Below the pieces are notes generated by a model that was not told the DNA's origin, did not search any database, and saw only the letters and a program-made list of their open reading frames with translations. 64,000 nt of DNA from assembly GCA_018402765.1 (NCBI GenBank), contig JAGYIE010000001.1, forward strand, positions 434,001 through 498,000, read 5' to 3'. Shown piece after piece: positions 54,218-63,545 of this stretch (positions are counted from its first letter, which is position 1; each line of letters begins with the position of its first letter). The translations under genes and the position numbers were made by a program. This stretch comes from Vicingaceae bacterium. GTDB taxonomy: Bacteria; Bacteroidota; Bacteroidia; Flavobacteriales_E; Vicingaceae.

Positions 54218-55078
54218 ATGTCAGAAAAAATTTCAATTATTATCCCTTGCTACAATGATGGCGAAAATCTAACATACTTATTAAACACCATTTTTGAACA
54301 AACTTATAATAACTACGAAATTCTAATAATAGATGGAGGAAGTAAGGATTGTACATTAGAAGTATACGAAAAGAATAAATCAAGAATCGATATATTCATT
54401 TCCGAAAAAGATAATGGAATTTTCGATGCCATGAACAAAGGAATTAACTTATCTACTGGAGGATGGCTTTTTTTTATTGGCTGCGATGATAAGTTATTCT
54501 CCAACAAGGTGTTTGAAAATATATTTTTAAATAAAGAATATAAATGTATAGATATTCTTTACGGTAAAATTTTCAATGTATCTAAAAATCAAATTGTCGG
54601 AGGTGAAATAAAGAAAAAAGAAAATCTACTAACCGAATTATTGTGGCACCAAGCTATATTTTATAGAAAAAAAATATTTACAATTACAGGCATATATCAA
54701 TTAAAATACAAAATTGCAGCCGATACCATTTTAAATATGGATGCTTATTGTAGGTACAATCTAAAGTGGGAATTTATAGACCATACAATCACTAAATATA
54801 GTGGAGACGGATTAAGTTCGACCAATATAGACCTAGATTACCATACTGATCAAAAAAGATTATATTTTGAATGGTTTTCAGAAATAGAAAAGAAGAAAAT
54901 TTATGAAGGTCTTCAACATCATCTTTATAGTGAAATAAAAAATGGTTCACTAGTTAAAGCATTGCGAGAATATTTTGAGATTGTTTGGAAATCTAAAAAT
55001 ATAATACCGATAACTTATAATTCATTTTATTGGTTAAAGCAACGAATTAAAAATAAAGATAAAATTACTTACCATTAA
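54218..55078 (+). CDS. glycosyltransferase family 2
   Basis: A 286-residue GT-A enzyme. KISIIIPCYNDGENLTYLLN opens the nucleotide-sugar domain, IDGGSKDCT and NKGINLSTGGWLFFIGCDDK carry the acidic DXD-like site (CDD). The C-terminal part contains HQAIFYRKKIF and a tail ending near residue 286 without membrane helices. It should transfer a sugar to a lipid-linked glycan on the cytoplasmic side of the inner membrane. It opens the polysaccharide locus, followed at 22 bp by the flippase gene. Confidence 0.9.
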   Translation: MSEKISIIIPCYNDGENLTYLLNTIFEQTYNNYEILIIDGGSKDCTLEVYEKNKSRIDIFISEKDNGIFDAMNKGINLSTGGWLFFIGCDDKLFSNKVFENIFLNKEYKCIDILYGKIFNVSKNQIVGGEIKKKENLLTELLWHQAIFYRKKIFTITGIYQLKYKIAADTILNMDAYCRYNLKWEFIDHTITKYSGDGLSSTNIDLDYHTDQKRLYFEWFSEIEKKKIYEGLQHHLYSEIKNGSLVKALREYFEIVWKSKNIIPITYNSFYWLKQRIKNKDKITYH

Positions 55079-55100
55079 GTAAGTAAACAAAACAGTTATA

Positions 55101-56558
55101 TTGGCAAAAGATATTTTTAAAGATACAATAGTTTATACCGTATTAGGGTTTCTTCCTTTAGGATTCGCGACCCTCTTTACACCGATTTATTTATCTTATC
55201 TAGGTACAGAACAGTATGGAGTATTAAACTTATTCCTGCTTTACAGCGGTTTAATTACTCATATTTTTACTTTAGGGATAAGTCAAGCTTTTGGGATTTA
55301 CTATTGGGATGTTTATAAAAACAGAGACGAGCTCAAAAATCTCATTTCTACAACATTAACTACTTTAATTTCGATTCAACTAATATTTATCATTTTTGGG
55401 ATTTTATTTGGAGAGTCTCTTTTATCAATTTTAGTGAAAGATGATGTATCCTTTAGCTACTCACCTTTTTTTCTCTTGTCATTGTGCTACTCAGCCTTTA
55501 TGGTATTTTATGAGTTATTTCTATATTTTTTCAGAAATGAAAATAAAATAAAACAATACACTTTTCTTAGTATTTCAACCTTAATCTGTTTTACAATTGG
55601 AAGTATAATTGGGGTAATCCTATTAGACTTAAAAGCTCTTGGAGCAGTATTGGGAAGAACAGCTGGTTATGGATTAATTATATTGATTTTTCTTGGTTAT
55701 TTTATAAGAAAATATGGATTGGGGTTTGAGTTAAAACAAGTAAAAGTTTTATTTATTTTTAGTTTACCGTTATTTGTAAATGGTTTAATTGGCTCATTTG
55801 GCCATAGTATAGATCGGTTATTAATTGAGAGGTTTGATACTTTAGAAAATTTAGGTATTTATGCATTGGCAATAGTTATTATCTCTATAATTGAAATTTG
55901 GTTTAATGCAATTAATAACGCTTTATCTCCCACACTTTATAAATTTATTAATGAAGCACACAAAAGTAAAATAAACGAAATTAAGGCATTAGGGCATTCA
56001 ATCATATTTGCAGTAATTATTGGGACAACTTTAATAATTGCTATTATTTACCCAATGTTAGACTTATTTATACCTGAAGCGTTTCATGAATCTGCCAAGT
56101 ATATACCCGTTCTTTCTATAGCTATGATATACAGAGTATGTTCTTCTTTAGCTACCATCTCTTTTTATGTTAAAAAGAAAACTAAATATTTACTTATTAA
56201 TCAAAGCTCTACTTTATTACTCATGATATTATTCGGTTATTTTTTCTATCAAATATGGGGTATTATGGGAATTGTATATACCGTATACATTGTCAAGTTA
56301 ATAGAATTTTTAATCATAAAATCTTTATCAGATAAAGTGCTAAAATTAGATTTTAATTTTTCAAAATTTATTACACTATCGTTCATCTTAACATACTCCG
56401 CACTATTATCTACAGAAGCTACTGAACTAATTCCAAATAATTATTTGCGCTACTTAATTCCTTTAATTACTCTTATTATTTTCACTCCAGTCCTGTTAAA
56501 AAAAGAAATAAATAATCTAGTTTACTGTATAAAAAATCGTAAAATTCTTTTCAATTAA
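55101..56558 (+). CDS. Wzx-type polysaccharide flippase, TTG start
   Basis: A 485-residue MOP-superfamily membrane protein with 12-14 helices (beginning AKDIFKDTIVYTVLGFLPLG, then PIYLSYLGTEQYGVLNLF, typical of Wzx/RfbX). It moves lipid-linked oligosaccharide units to the periplasmic face. The start codon is TTG at 55101: the frame is closed by a stop 21 bases upstream, there is no ATG in between, and the first internal Met is about residue 140. A 162-bp gap follows, with no recognisable feature. Confidence 0.88.
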   Translation: MAKDIFKDTIVYTVLGFLPLGFATLFTPIYLSYLGTEQYGVLNLFLLYSGLITHIFTLGISQAFGIYYWDVYKNRDELKNLISTTLTTLISIQLIFIIFGILFGESLLSILVKDDVSFSYSPFFLLSLCYSAFMVFYELFLYFFRNENKIKQYTFLSISTLICFTIGSIIGVILLDLKALGAVLGRTAGYGLIILIFLGYFIRKYGLGFELKQVKVLFIFSLPLFVNGLIGSFGHSIDRLLIERFDTLENLGIYALAIVIISIIEIWFNAINNALSPTLYKFINEAHKSKINEIKALGHSIIFAVIIGTTLIIAIIYPMLDLFIPEAFHESAKYIPVLSIAMIYRVCSSLATISFYVKKKTKYLLINQSSTLLLMILFGYFFYQIWGIMGIVYTVYIVKLIEFLIIKSLSDKVLKLDFNFSKFITLSFILTYSALLSTEATELIPNNYLRYLIPLITLIIFTPVLLKKEINNLVYCIKNRKILFN

Positions 56559-56720
56559 ACTTCTATCTATTATTATAAATTCAAGGAATTGATTTTATGT
56601 TAGTGTATAAACTATTATATTTAATAACGTTTAATGAACAAAAGAAATTTTAAACAACACAACATAAATAAAAAATTTACGCTCTAACATTTTACTCACT
56701 TAACTTTAAATAAATAGATA

Positions 56721-57620
56721 ATGCGCTGTCTTTTTTGTAATTCTGAAAACAACAAACAATCTTTTTTGCCAAGTACATTTTACAATGATAAGAGGTTTGA
56801 TTATATAAAGTGTAATGACTGTTTGTTACTATTTATTCATCCACGGCCAAATGACGAAGACCTTATAAGGATGTATCCTCCTTCATATCAGGGCGGTGTA
56901 AATAGAAAAATATTAGACAATCTATCAAAAAAACTAGATGGACTACGTTTTAGTTATAAAAGCCATTTCGATTTATTAGAATCTATTGGGTTTGATGGAA
57001 CTATAATCGATTTTGGATGTGGATCAGCAAACTTTATAGTGAACGCAATAAAATATGGCTATCTCTGCGATGGCGCAGAGTATAATCCTAAGCACGTAGA
57101 AATTCTAAAAAGAGAGCTTCCTGAGAGAAATTTTTTTACTGTAGATGAGTTTCTAAACTCTTCTACAGTTCAATATGATGTAATCCGGTTAAGTAATGTT
57201 TTCGAGCACTTCACGGATCCAAAACAAATGTTAGCAGATTTAAAAAAGAAGCTTAAACCCAATGGATACCTGCTATTAGAAGGACCTATAGAAACTAACT
57301 TTAACTTGGCTCTTCAGTTTAGGAAACTGTATTTTAAAACTCGTATGGTTCTTCAACCAAATAGACGGGTAGAACATACTCCAACACATATTATTTTTAC
57401 CAATAGGAAAAACCAACTCGAAATATTTAAACAGTTTGGATTTAAAACAATTGAATTTAAAGTTCAAGAATCGGCGTGGCCATTCCCAACTAAGTTTTCT
57501 AACGCAAATGGAATCGTTCAGAAATTAAATGTAATAATAGCTAGAATAAGCATCGCTTTTAGTAAAGTAATGCCCAAATGGGGAAATACATTTTTGTATT
57601 TAGGCCAAAAAGTAGATTAA
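56721..57620 (+). CDS. class I SAM-dependent methyltransferase with N-terminal zinc-ribbon Cys cluster
   Basis: A 299-residue cytoplasmic enzyme. Two Cys pairs near the N-terminus (MRCLFCNSE and IKCNDCLLLF) look like a zinc ribbon, as in many sugar methyltransferases of surface-glycan loci. The Rossmann domain follows with motif I TIIDFGCGSANFIVNA (near residue 95), DGAEYNPKHVE, and a DVIRLSNVFEHFTDPKQML motif. The target is probably a sugar or lipid-linked intermediate. Its stop is adjacent to the ATG of the next gene (57621), so the two are coupled. Confidence 0.88.
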   Translation: MRCLFCNSENNKQSFLPSTFYNDKRFDYIKCNDCLLLFIHPRPNDEDLIRMYPPSYQGGVNRKILDNLSKKLDGLRFSYKSHFDLLESIGFDGTIIDFGCGSANFIVNAIKYGYLCDGAEYNPKHVEILKRELPERNFFTVDEFLNSSTVQYDVIRLSNVFEHFTDPKQMLADLKKKLKPNGYLLLEGPIETNFNLALQFRKLYFKTRMVLQPNRRVEHTPTHIIFTNRKNQLEIFKQFGFKTIEFKVQESAWPFPTKFSNANGIVQKLNVIIARISIAFSKVMPKWGNTFLYLGQKVD

Positions 57621-58706
57621 ATGGAATTTGAAGGAAAAAAAATAGCTTATTTACATGGAAGACTTGGCCCTCATATTATGCATGGAAGACTGGCCAAAAG
57701 TTTAAATGCAACTTTTCATATTATTGACGAATATAAAAAATGGAATGATGGTGTTTATAGTAAAGTCTATATCATTTATGCATGGATTTATAACGCTTTT
57801 GCATTTAAAAAACCACGACTTTATGATTTCTATCTAGTTTCAGGCCCGCATTTCAGTCCAATTTTAATGAAAATTTTTAGGCTAAAAAAATCTCAAAAAT
57901 TGATTGTACACCTTGGAGATGAAACAATGTACTTTCTCTACAGTAAATGGTATGGAAAGCTCATGCAAAAAACACTAAAAATCTTGCTAAACAAATACGA
58001 TTATCTGCTCTGCGAAGGACAGATGGCAGCTGATTTAGCAAAACTAAATGGTATAACAACTCCATCATTTACTACGTATTTAGGAGTTCCTAACGAGCGC
58101 CATGAGGTACTGCTAAAGCTTACTCCATCCCTAGAAAATAATACCTTTATAACCATCTCTTCAGGTCCATCAGGATGGCGAACCTACTACAAAGGACTTG
58201 ATCTAATGATTAACGCATTTAGCCAAGCATTTAAAACTGACTCTTCAATAAAATTTACCATAGTCGGCAAGTGGGATAAATATCTTCAAGAAAAGCTAAT
58301 GAAAAACTTGAGTAAAGAATGCAAAAGTGCAATTTCATTTGTAGGGCACACTAAAGAGATAGATAAATATTTAGCAGAAGCAAGTTTCTATTTTCATACA
58401 GCCAGAGGAGACGCATTTCCAACTGTTGTTTTAGAAGCAATGGCAGCAGGCCTAATACCAATTGTTTCTGAATGGACAGGAAGTAAAGAAGTAGTTCAAA
58501 AGCTCAGGGATGATTTAATAGTAAACCTTGATGTTAATGAAATATCATCAAAACTGTTAATGCTATCAGCCAGTACTATGACTGCTAGAAAAGAAATATC
58601 AATAAAGGCGAAAAAAATAAGCAATAAATATACGGAAGACTTTGCTTTAAGACATTATCAAAAAGTGATAAAGCAAATAATTGACCAATCAACTACCTCA
58701 AATTAA
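57621..58706 (+). CDS. glycosyltransferase family 4-like
   Basis: A 361-residue GT-B enzyme. The N-terminal domain starts IAYLHGRLGPHIMHGRLAK; the C-terminal nucleotide-binding half has ITISSGPSGWRTYYKGLDLM, FVGHTKEIDKYLAEASFYFH and the E-x7-E-like signature TVVLEAMAAGLIPIVSEW, typical of GT4. There is no membrane helix. It probably extends the lipid-linked unit. The TAA stop overlaps the ATG of the next gene by one base (TAATG), so the two are translated together. Confidence 0.88.
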   Translation: MEFEGKKIAYLHGRLGPHIMHGRLAKSLNATFHIIDEYKKWNDGVYSKVYIIYAWIYNAFAFKKPRLYDFYLVSGPHFSPILMKIFRLKKSQKLIVHLGDETMYFLYSKWYGKLMQKTLKILLNKYDYLLCEGQMAADLAKLNGITTPSFTTYLGVPNERHEVLLKLTPSLENNTFITISSGPSGWRTYYKGLDLMINAFSQAFKTDSSIKFTIVGKWDKYLQEKLMKNLSKECKSAISFVGHTKEIDKYLAEASFYFHTARGDAFPTVVLEAMAAGLIPIVSEWTGSKEVVQKLRDDLIVNLDVNEISSKLLMLSASTMTARKEISIKAKKISNKYTEDFALRHYQKVIKQIIDQSTTSN

Positions 58707-59836
58707 TGGAAAAAATAGTTTTCTTTTACCCTTCTAACAAACGTTCCGTTCAAATAGAGTCCACTTTAATGGAACTGAAAAAAATTGGTCACGAGATTCT
58801 ATTTTTAACTACATGCAAAAAAGGAGTCCTACATGATGAACTAGAAAGAAATGGAATTAAGACATATGTAACTGGTGTAACAAGTTCACTTTCCGTATTC
58901 TATTATTTACAAAACATCCTATTCCTAGCCAATTTCACCAAAAAGCATAAGGTAGATATTATTTACGGAAACTTACAGCATGCTAACTTCATAGCTGTAT
59001 TTGCACAATTTTTTACACCTGCTAAGGTAATTGCATTTCGGCATCATTTTAAATTTAATAAGGGTGATTTTGGTATCCCTTTGAAAGTAAACAAAAATGA
59101 AATTAGGTTTGATAAAGTTATTAATCGATTAGCAAAATGTATAGTAGTACCATCTAGTGGAGTTTATAACGGAATGATGCAGTTTGAGAAAATTGACAAG
59201 AGCAAATTACACATCATACCTTACATTTATGATTTTTCAAAATATAAACAACCAAATATTGAAATCGTTGATCAGATAAAAGTGAAGTACCAAGCCAAAC
59301 TTCGAATTATAATGGTTGCTCGTCTTATTCCATTTAAAAGACATATACTTATATTTCCAACATTTAAAAAATTAATAGAAGAAGGATATGATATTCAAGT
59401 ATTAATACTTGACGAAGGCCCTGAAAAAGAAAACCTTAGAGCTTACATCAAAGAAAATAAGCTCAACCAAAGAATGCATATGATTGGTTTTACTAAAGAC
59501 TTCCTAGCATTTATGCATGCTGCTGATATCTTGATTCATCCTAGCATAACAGAGGCAAGCAATAGTGTCGTTAAAGAAATAGGTCTACAAAATAAAGCTG
59601 TTGCGGTCTGTCAAGGTGTTGGCGATTTTGATGAATACATAATCAATAATGAAAACGGCTACCTGATGGATATTTCAAAGCCTCAAATTGATGTTGAAAG
59701 AATCATTAGAAATGCATATAATAATCCTGATGAACTCAAATCAATGGGAGAAAAATTGCATACTACTATAATAAATAAGTTTGGTAAAATTGACCATATT
59801 GTTCTGCAATACTCAAACCTAATGAAAACATTATGA
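58706..59836 (+). CDS. glycosyltransferase family 4-like
   Basis: A 376-residue GT-B enzyme beginning IVFFYPSNKRSVQIESTL. The second half has IMVARLIPFKRHILIFPTF, LILDEGPEKENLRAYIKENK, IGFTKDFLAFMHAADILIHPS and the signature SNSVVKEIGLQNKAVAV, giving GT4. It is coupled with the previous gene by a TAATG overlap. The next 290 bp are occupied by a transposase remnant, so transcription of the locus may end or be altered there. Confidence 0.88.
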   Translation: MEKIVFFYPSNKRSVQIESTLMELKKIGHEILFLTTCKKGVLHDELERNGIKTYVTGVTSSLSVFYYLQNILFLANFTKKHKVDIIYGNLQHANFIAVFAQFFTPAKVIAFRHHFKFNKGDFGIPLKVNKNEIRFDKVINRLAKCIVVPSSGVYNGMMQFEKIDKSKLHIIPYIYDFSKYKQPNIEIVDQIKVKYQAKLRIIMVARLIPFKRHILIFPTFKKLIEEGYDIQVLILDEGPEKENLRAYIKENKLNQRMHMIGFTKDFLAFMHAADILIHPSITEASNSVVKEIGLQNKAVAVCQGVGDFDEYIINNENGYLMDISKPQIDVERIIRNAYNNPDELKSMGEKLHTTIINKFGKIDHIVLQYSNLMKTL

Positions 59837-59840
59837 CCCT

Positions 59841-60011
59841 CTAGTAATCCTTTTTAAATTTTAATACTGTATTAACTAATACACGCCAAAACCGTTCAGT
59901 TAAGACAATAGCAGGGTTGCTTTTGATAGCAGATTTTATCAAATTTGAGTCAATCAAAGAAATCAGCTGTGCGAAAATGGATTGTCCAAAAAAGTAGCTA
60001 CTTTTATTCAT
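59841..60011 (-). pseudogene. IS4-type transposase remnant (DUF4372-like N-terminus), decayed
   Basis: A 56-codon frame on the minus strand, below the length at which reading frames are usually listed. It starts MNKSSYFFGQSIFAQLISLI at ATG 60011 and continues through about residue 32 (SNLIKSAIKSN), matching the N-terminus of IS4-family transposases with a DUF4372 domain. The remainder (residues 33-56, then TAG at 59841) does not continue the family pattern and is probably a deletion junction. No catalytic DDE region is present. The right end overlaps an imperfect hairpin (60047-60084). It shows past IS insertion between two glycan genes. Confidence 0.72.
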
Positions 60012-60046
60012 GTAATTTGTGTTTCGTCAAAACCTTAAATTACAAT

Positions 60047-60084
60047 AAAGCGGGAAATCCTAAATAGGAAATCCCGCTTTTAAA
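60047..60084 (+). terminator. Hairpin between the transposase remnant and the FkbM gene
   Basis: AAAGCGGGA / TCCCGCTTT with a mismatched middle and a CC/GG tip, followed on the plus strand by TTTAAAAAAG. It may be a terminator or part of the end of the former insertion sequence. Confidence 0.55.
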
Positions 60085-60124
60085 AAAGTTTAATCGGACA
60101 CTAGTAATTTGGAAAGTTAAAATT

Positions 60125-60952
60125 TTGGAACAACTTTTAACCAAACTAACGATTGATATACAATTCGGAAGTTTAATATCAAAACTCCCTCCAAATCACT
60201 ATCAAAATAAAAAAAATACGTTTAGAAATGTGCAACGTCACGGCATAAATTACAAATTAGACATTTCGGATATTGTTGATTGGTTTATTTTCTATGGGTT
60301 TAAAGAATCTGCCAGAGAAAAGCTTTATGGTTTGATGAATAGTGATATAACTTTTTTTGATGTTGGCGCTAATGTAGGCGATATTTCTATGCATGCGGCA
60401 AAATTTATCGGAAATAAAGGAGAAGTCCACTCTTTCGAACCTGACCCAAAGAACTTCTTAAGACTCACAACCAACTTAAGTTTAAATTCTTTCTCAAATG
60501 TAATTGCAAATAATTTTGGTTTTGGAAATAAAAAAGAAGAAGTATTCTTAGCTAATGTAGCAAAAGGAAATCAAGGAATGAATAGAATAATAAGCGACAA
60601 TTCTGAAAATATCGACGGATTTATAGTTAAAATCAAAACATTGGACTCATATGTAGATATAAAAAATATAATACATATCGATTTAATAAAGATTGATGTT
60701 GAAGGATTCGAACATAATGTATTACTTGGAGGAGAAAGAGTGATATCATCTTACCACCCAACCTTATTTATAGAAATTGATAACAACAATTTAATTAATC
60801 AAGGATCATCAGCTAAAAGTGTTATTTCATTTTTAGAGCTTAAAGGTTATAATATAATCCATGCAGAGAACAACTCAAAAATTACAAGCGAATCAGATTT
60901 TAAAGAATGCCATTTTGATATAATAGCTTTTTATACGGAGGGTCATAATTAG
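60125..60952 (+). CDS. FkbM family methyltransferase, TTG start
   Basis: A 275-residue SAM-dependent enzyme of the FkbM family, often found in polysaccharide loci as a sugar O-methyltransferase. Motif I is FFDVGANVGDISMHAAKFIG (about residue 75), then HSFEPDPKNFLRL and IKIDVEGFEHNVLLGG. The start is TTG at 60125: a stop codon (TAA, 60119-60121) lies just upstream and the first internal Met in frame is about residue 67. It is separated from the upstream operon by the transposase remnant and hairpin and has no obvious promoter of its own. Confidence 0.82.
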   Translation: MEQLLTKLTIDIQFGSLISKLPPNHYQNKKNTFRNVQRHGINYKLDISDIVDWFIFYGFKESAREKLYGLMNSDITFFDVGANVGDISMHAAKFIGNKGEVHSFEPDPKNFLRLTTNLSLNSFSNVIANNFGFGNKKEEVFLANVAKGNQGMNRIISDNSENIDGFIVKIKTLDSYVDIKNIIHIDLIKIDVEGFEHNVLLGGERVISSYHPTLFIEIDNNNLINQGSSAKSVISFLELKGYNIIHAENNSKITSESDFKECHFDIIAFYTEGHN

Positions 60953-61071
60953 TTATGAAAAGATAAAATTAAGAGGGGAGTTTACAGTCATAAAATTGAA
61001 AAGTATTTTACTTAATTAAGGTTGGAGATTAATACCAGTCGACACTTCATCTTAACTTAAAAGTAAAGTAG

Positions 61072-61956
61072 TTAAAATTGGTTCTTTACAATAGCTAAAA
61101 ATCTTCTTTTAAAAATGAAAGTAGGATTAATCCATACACTCAGAAATAAATACTTAAAACTTAATAATTTATAGTTCGACAAAGCTAAATGCAGTGAAAT
61201 ATAGGAGTAAGCATTTGATTTAATTATCCGTCGATATTTCTTCCATACGGTTTTAAACTCCTCATTCAATTGAAGGTAACTTAGCATCAATTTTTTTCTT
61301 TTTATTAAATTATTAGGATTAATATTTATTACACTCCTATCCTCATGCTCTACTAAAGCAGAAGTTACTACAGGGTTTTGTATCAAGTCAAATCGATTAC
61401 TTAGCCTTAACCACAACTCATAATCTTCTGATCCTGAAAGAGAGTAATCTTCATTAAATAAATTCCTTAAAGCTATTTCACGTTTAATAAAGACACCTTG
61501 ACAAGCCAAAAAATTTCCTTCTACGATAAGGTCTAATCGAGGAATACTTCTTAGCTTATTTACAACTAATATTTTTTCTCCTTTCTTATTAATTATGTTA
61601 TATCCTTGATAAAAGAAATCTGGTGCATTTTTTTCTTTTATAAAACGAATTGCTTCTGACAAATAATTTGGATAAAGTAAATCATCAGAATCTAGAAAAG
61701 TTACGTAATTACCATTAGCTTTTTTCAAACCAAAGTTCCTAGCTGCACCTCTTTCACCATTTTTCTTTTTAAAATACCTTATTTTAGTATTCGACAAACT
61801 AGAAACAACTTGTTCTGTATTATCATTTCCTCCATCATCTACTACAATTACTTCTAAAACGTCATATCTTTGATTTAAAGTAGATAGTAGTGTGTTAACT
61901 ATTAATTCAGACCTGTTAAATGTTGGAATAATAATTGAAAATAAAATTTCATTCAT
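61072..61956 (-). CDS. glycosyltransferase family 2
   Basis: A 294-residue GT-A enzyme, starting FSIIIPTFNRSELIVNTLL. It has VVDDGGNDNTEQVV, the conserved GERGAARNFGLKKANGNY segment and the acidic FLDSDDLL motif that binds the metal-nucleotide. The C-terminal 100 residues are polar and end in KNQF. It lies on the opposite strand to the preceding locus and 30 bp after the polymerase-like membrane protein gene, so these two form their own minus-strand unit. Confidence 0.9.
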   Translation of the reverse strand: MNEILFSIIIPTFNRSELIVNTLLSTLNQRYDVLEVIVVDDGGNDNTEQVVSSLSNTKIRYFKKKNGERGAARNFGLKKANGNYVTFLDSDDLLYPNYLSEAIRFIKEKNAPDFFYQGYNIINKKGEKILVVNKLRSIPRLDLIVEGNFLACQGVFIKREIALRNLFNEDYSLSGSEDYELWLRLSNRFDLIQNPVVTSALVEHEDRSVININPNNLIKRKKLMLSYLQLNEEFKTVWKKYRRIIKSNAYSYISLHLALSNYKLLSFKYLFLSVWINPTFIFKRRFLAIVKNQF

Positions 61957-61986
61957 TTGCTTAAGCTTTTAAAATAATTCTGATTG

Positions 61987-63309
61987 TTAGACCTTTTCTT
62001 TTAATTCGTTTGTCGCAGTAAGCCATAACAAAAAGAATGGCAAAGCTTGTATTTTAAACCTTGCTAATGCGCCATAATTATAAGATGTAATACCCACTAA
62101 AACACCAAAAATAATTGAGAATATCATTGAAAAAACAATTATGTTATGCTTTTTAAAAAAGGAAAACAATTGAAATCGCTGCTTGCTTAAAGCAACAATA
62201 AAAAGGTACAAATAGAAATAGCTTTCCAATGCAGTAAGTAGCATTAATGGTGAATTAATTTGCCAAGGAAATGGTCCAAAGTAAGTAACTAAAAATGCCA
62301 ATGGTGATTGTTGCAAAATGCCAACAATAGAATAATCTGTTATGCCTAAAGAGTAACTTGAACCACCAAGCTTAGTATGCCAATCATGAAACCCTTTGAG
62401 CGTTTTTATCGCGTCATATTGAATGCTTAATATTTCACTTTGAAAGGATTGGAACCCAAAAAATAAAATACCCATCAAAACGGAAGAAAATATAAAATTG
62501 AAGATATACCTGAAAACTTTATTCGTTTTTAATAGACTGCTATTGCTAACAATTAAACCATAATATGCTACCAATAAAGATCCAATAAGAGGAAAGAACA
62601 CATATGGTTTCAAGTTTACAATAAAATAAGAGCAAATCATAAATAATAAAATTCTAAAAAAAATGAACTTATAATTTTTTAAGTCAAATACTTGAATAAA
62701 AGAAATAACTAAACTACTACAGAAAATAAAAACATAGGTGTCTTTTAAAATTGCTGTTCCCCAAAAAAATAGTGATGGTATAAAAAGTATGTAATACAAC
62801 TTCGGAGATTTAACTTTATCAAGATAAAAAGCCTTATTAACACTCTTAAACAACTTCCAATTAAAATAAAAACTTATATAAGATACCAATACACTAGAAG
62901 CTAAAAAAGAATGAATTCCTAAAATTGAAATTAATGAGGTTACTCTCATCATAAGAAATGAATCAGAGTCATTCTGAAAATTCATTTGATCTAAAACCTG
63001 TAATGAATTGACATTAATACCCGGCAAGTCATTAAAAAGTATGCTCACTCCCTCAATAGGACTAGAAAATATATATTTCCCAAGAATACTCCCCCCTCTA
63101 AAATAATAGTAAGAATCTCCCCCCCCATAATAGAGTCCATAAACAAGACAGAAGAAAACAACCCCAAATAGATGAATAAAGAGTGAAGGCAGGTAGTACC
63201 TGTAATTGAGCTTCCCTTCTCCTATTTTCTGTCTGGAATACCACCAACCAATTAGCATTAGTATAAGAAAATAGAAGCTACCAAGAATTCCATCAAATAA
63301 GGTAATCAT
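61987..63309 (-). CDS. polytopic membrane protein, possible Wzy-like polysaccharide polymerase (440 aa)
   Basis: About ten hydrophobic helices run through the chain. A large loop of about 50 residues with GGSSYSLGITDYS lies in the second half, and a Tyr/Gly-rich turn YYGGGDSYYYFRGGS follows the second helix. This loop-and-helix pattern, and the position next to glycosyltransferases, fit a Wzy/EpsG-like polymerase, but there is no motif that proves it. The end SYNYGALARFKIQALPFFLL occurs in similar exopolysaccharide proteins. It precedes the GT2 gene on the minus strand. Confidence 0.6.
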   Translation of the reverse strand: MITLFDGILGSFYFLILMLIGWWYSRQKIGEGKLNYRYYLPSLFIHLFGVVFFCLVYGLYYGGGDSYYYFRGGSILGKYIFSSPIEGVSILFNDLPGINVNSLQVLDQMNFQNDSDSFLMMRVTSLISILGIHSFLASSVLVSYISFYFNWKLFKSVNKAFYLDKVKSPKLYYILFIPSLFFWGTAILKDTYVFIFCSSLVISFIQVFDLKNYKFIFFRILLFMICSYFIVNLKPYVFFPLIGSLLVAYYGLIVSNSSLLKTNKVFRYIFNFIFSSVLMGILFFGFQSFQSEILSIQYDAIKTLKGFHDWHTKLGGSSYSLGITDYSIVGILQQSPLAFLVTYFGPFPWQINSPLMLLTALESYFYLYLFIVALSKQRFQLFSFFKKHNIIVFSMIFSIIFGVLVGITSYNYGALARFKIQALPFFLLWLTATNELKEKV

Positions 63310-63448
63310 GTTCTAAAAATGAATTTCGTTGGTTATAAATTAATAATAATGTGGTTTAAAGTTCAAAACTAAAGGTTTTAAACAATAAACTATGAAAAAA
63401 ATTAAACCCTAAACCACTATTTTCTTTCTGTGTTCTAAAAAGTAGGGT

Positions 63449-63458
63449 TACTTTTGCA
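63449..63458 (+). promoter_or_regulatory. Probable -7 element of pckA
   Basis: TACTTTTGCA, an exact TAnnTTTG with the CA extension, 87 bp before the ATG. A weak CTG at the -33 distance (63428-63430). The same TTACTTTTGCAG string precedes def. Confidence 0.5.
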
Positions 63459-63545
63459 GGGTAAATTTTTAAAACAAATTAACGTAAGACAGAACTACTA
63501 ATAATATTGGCTGTCTGTTATTTTAGAAATCAAAACATAAATTTT

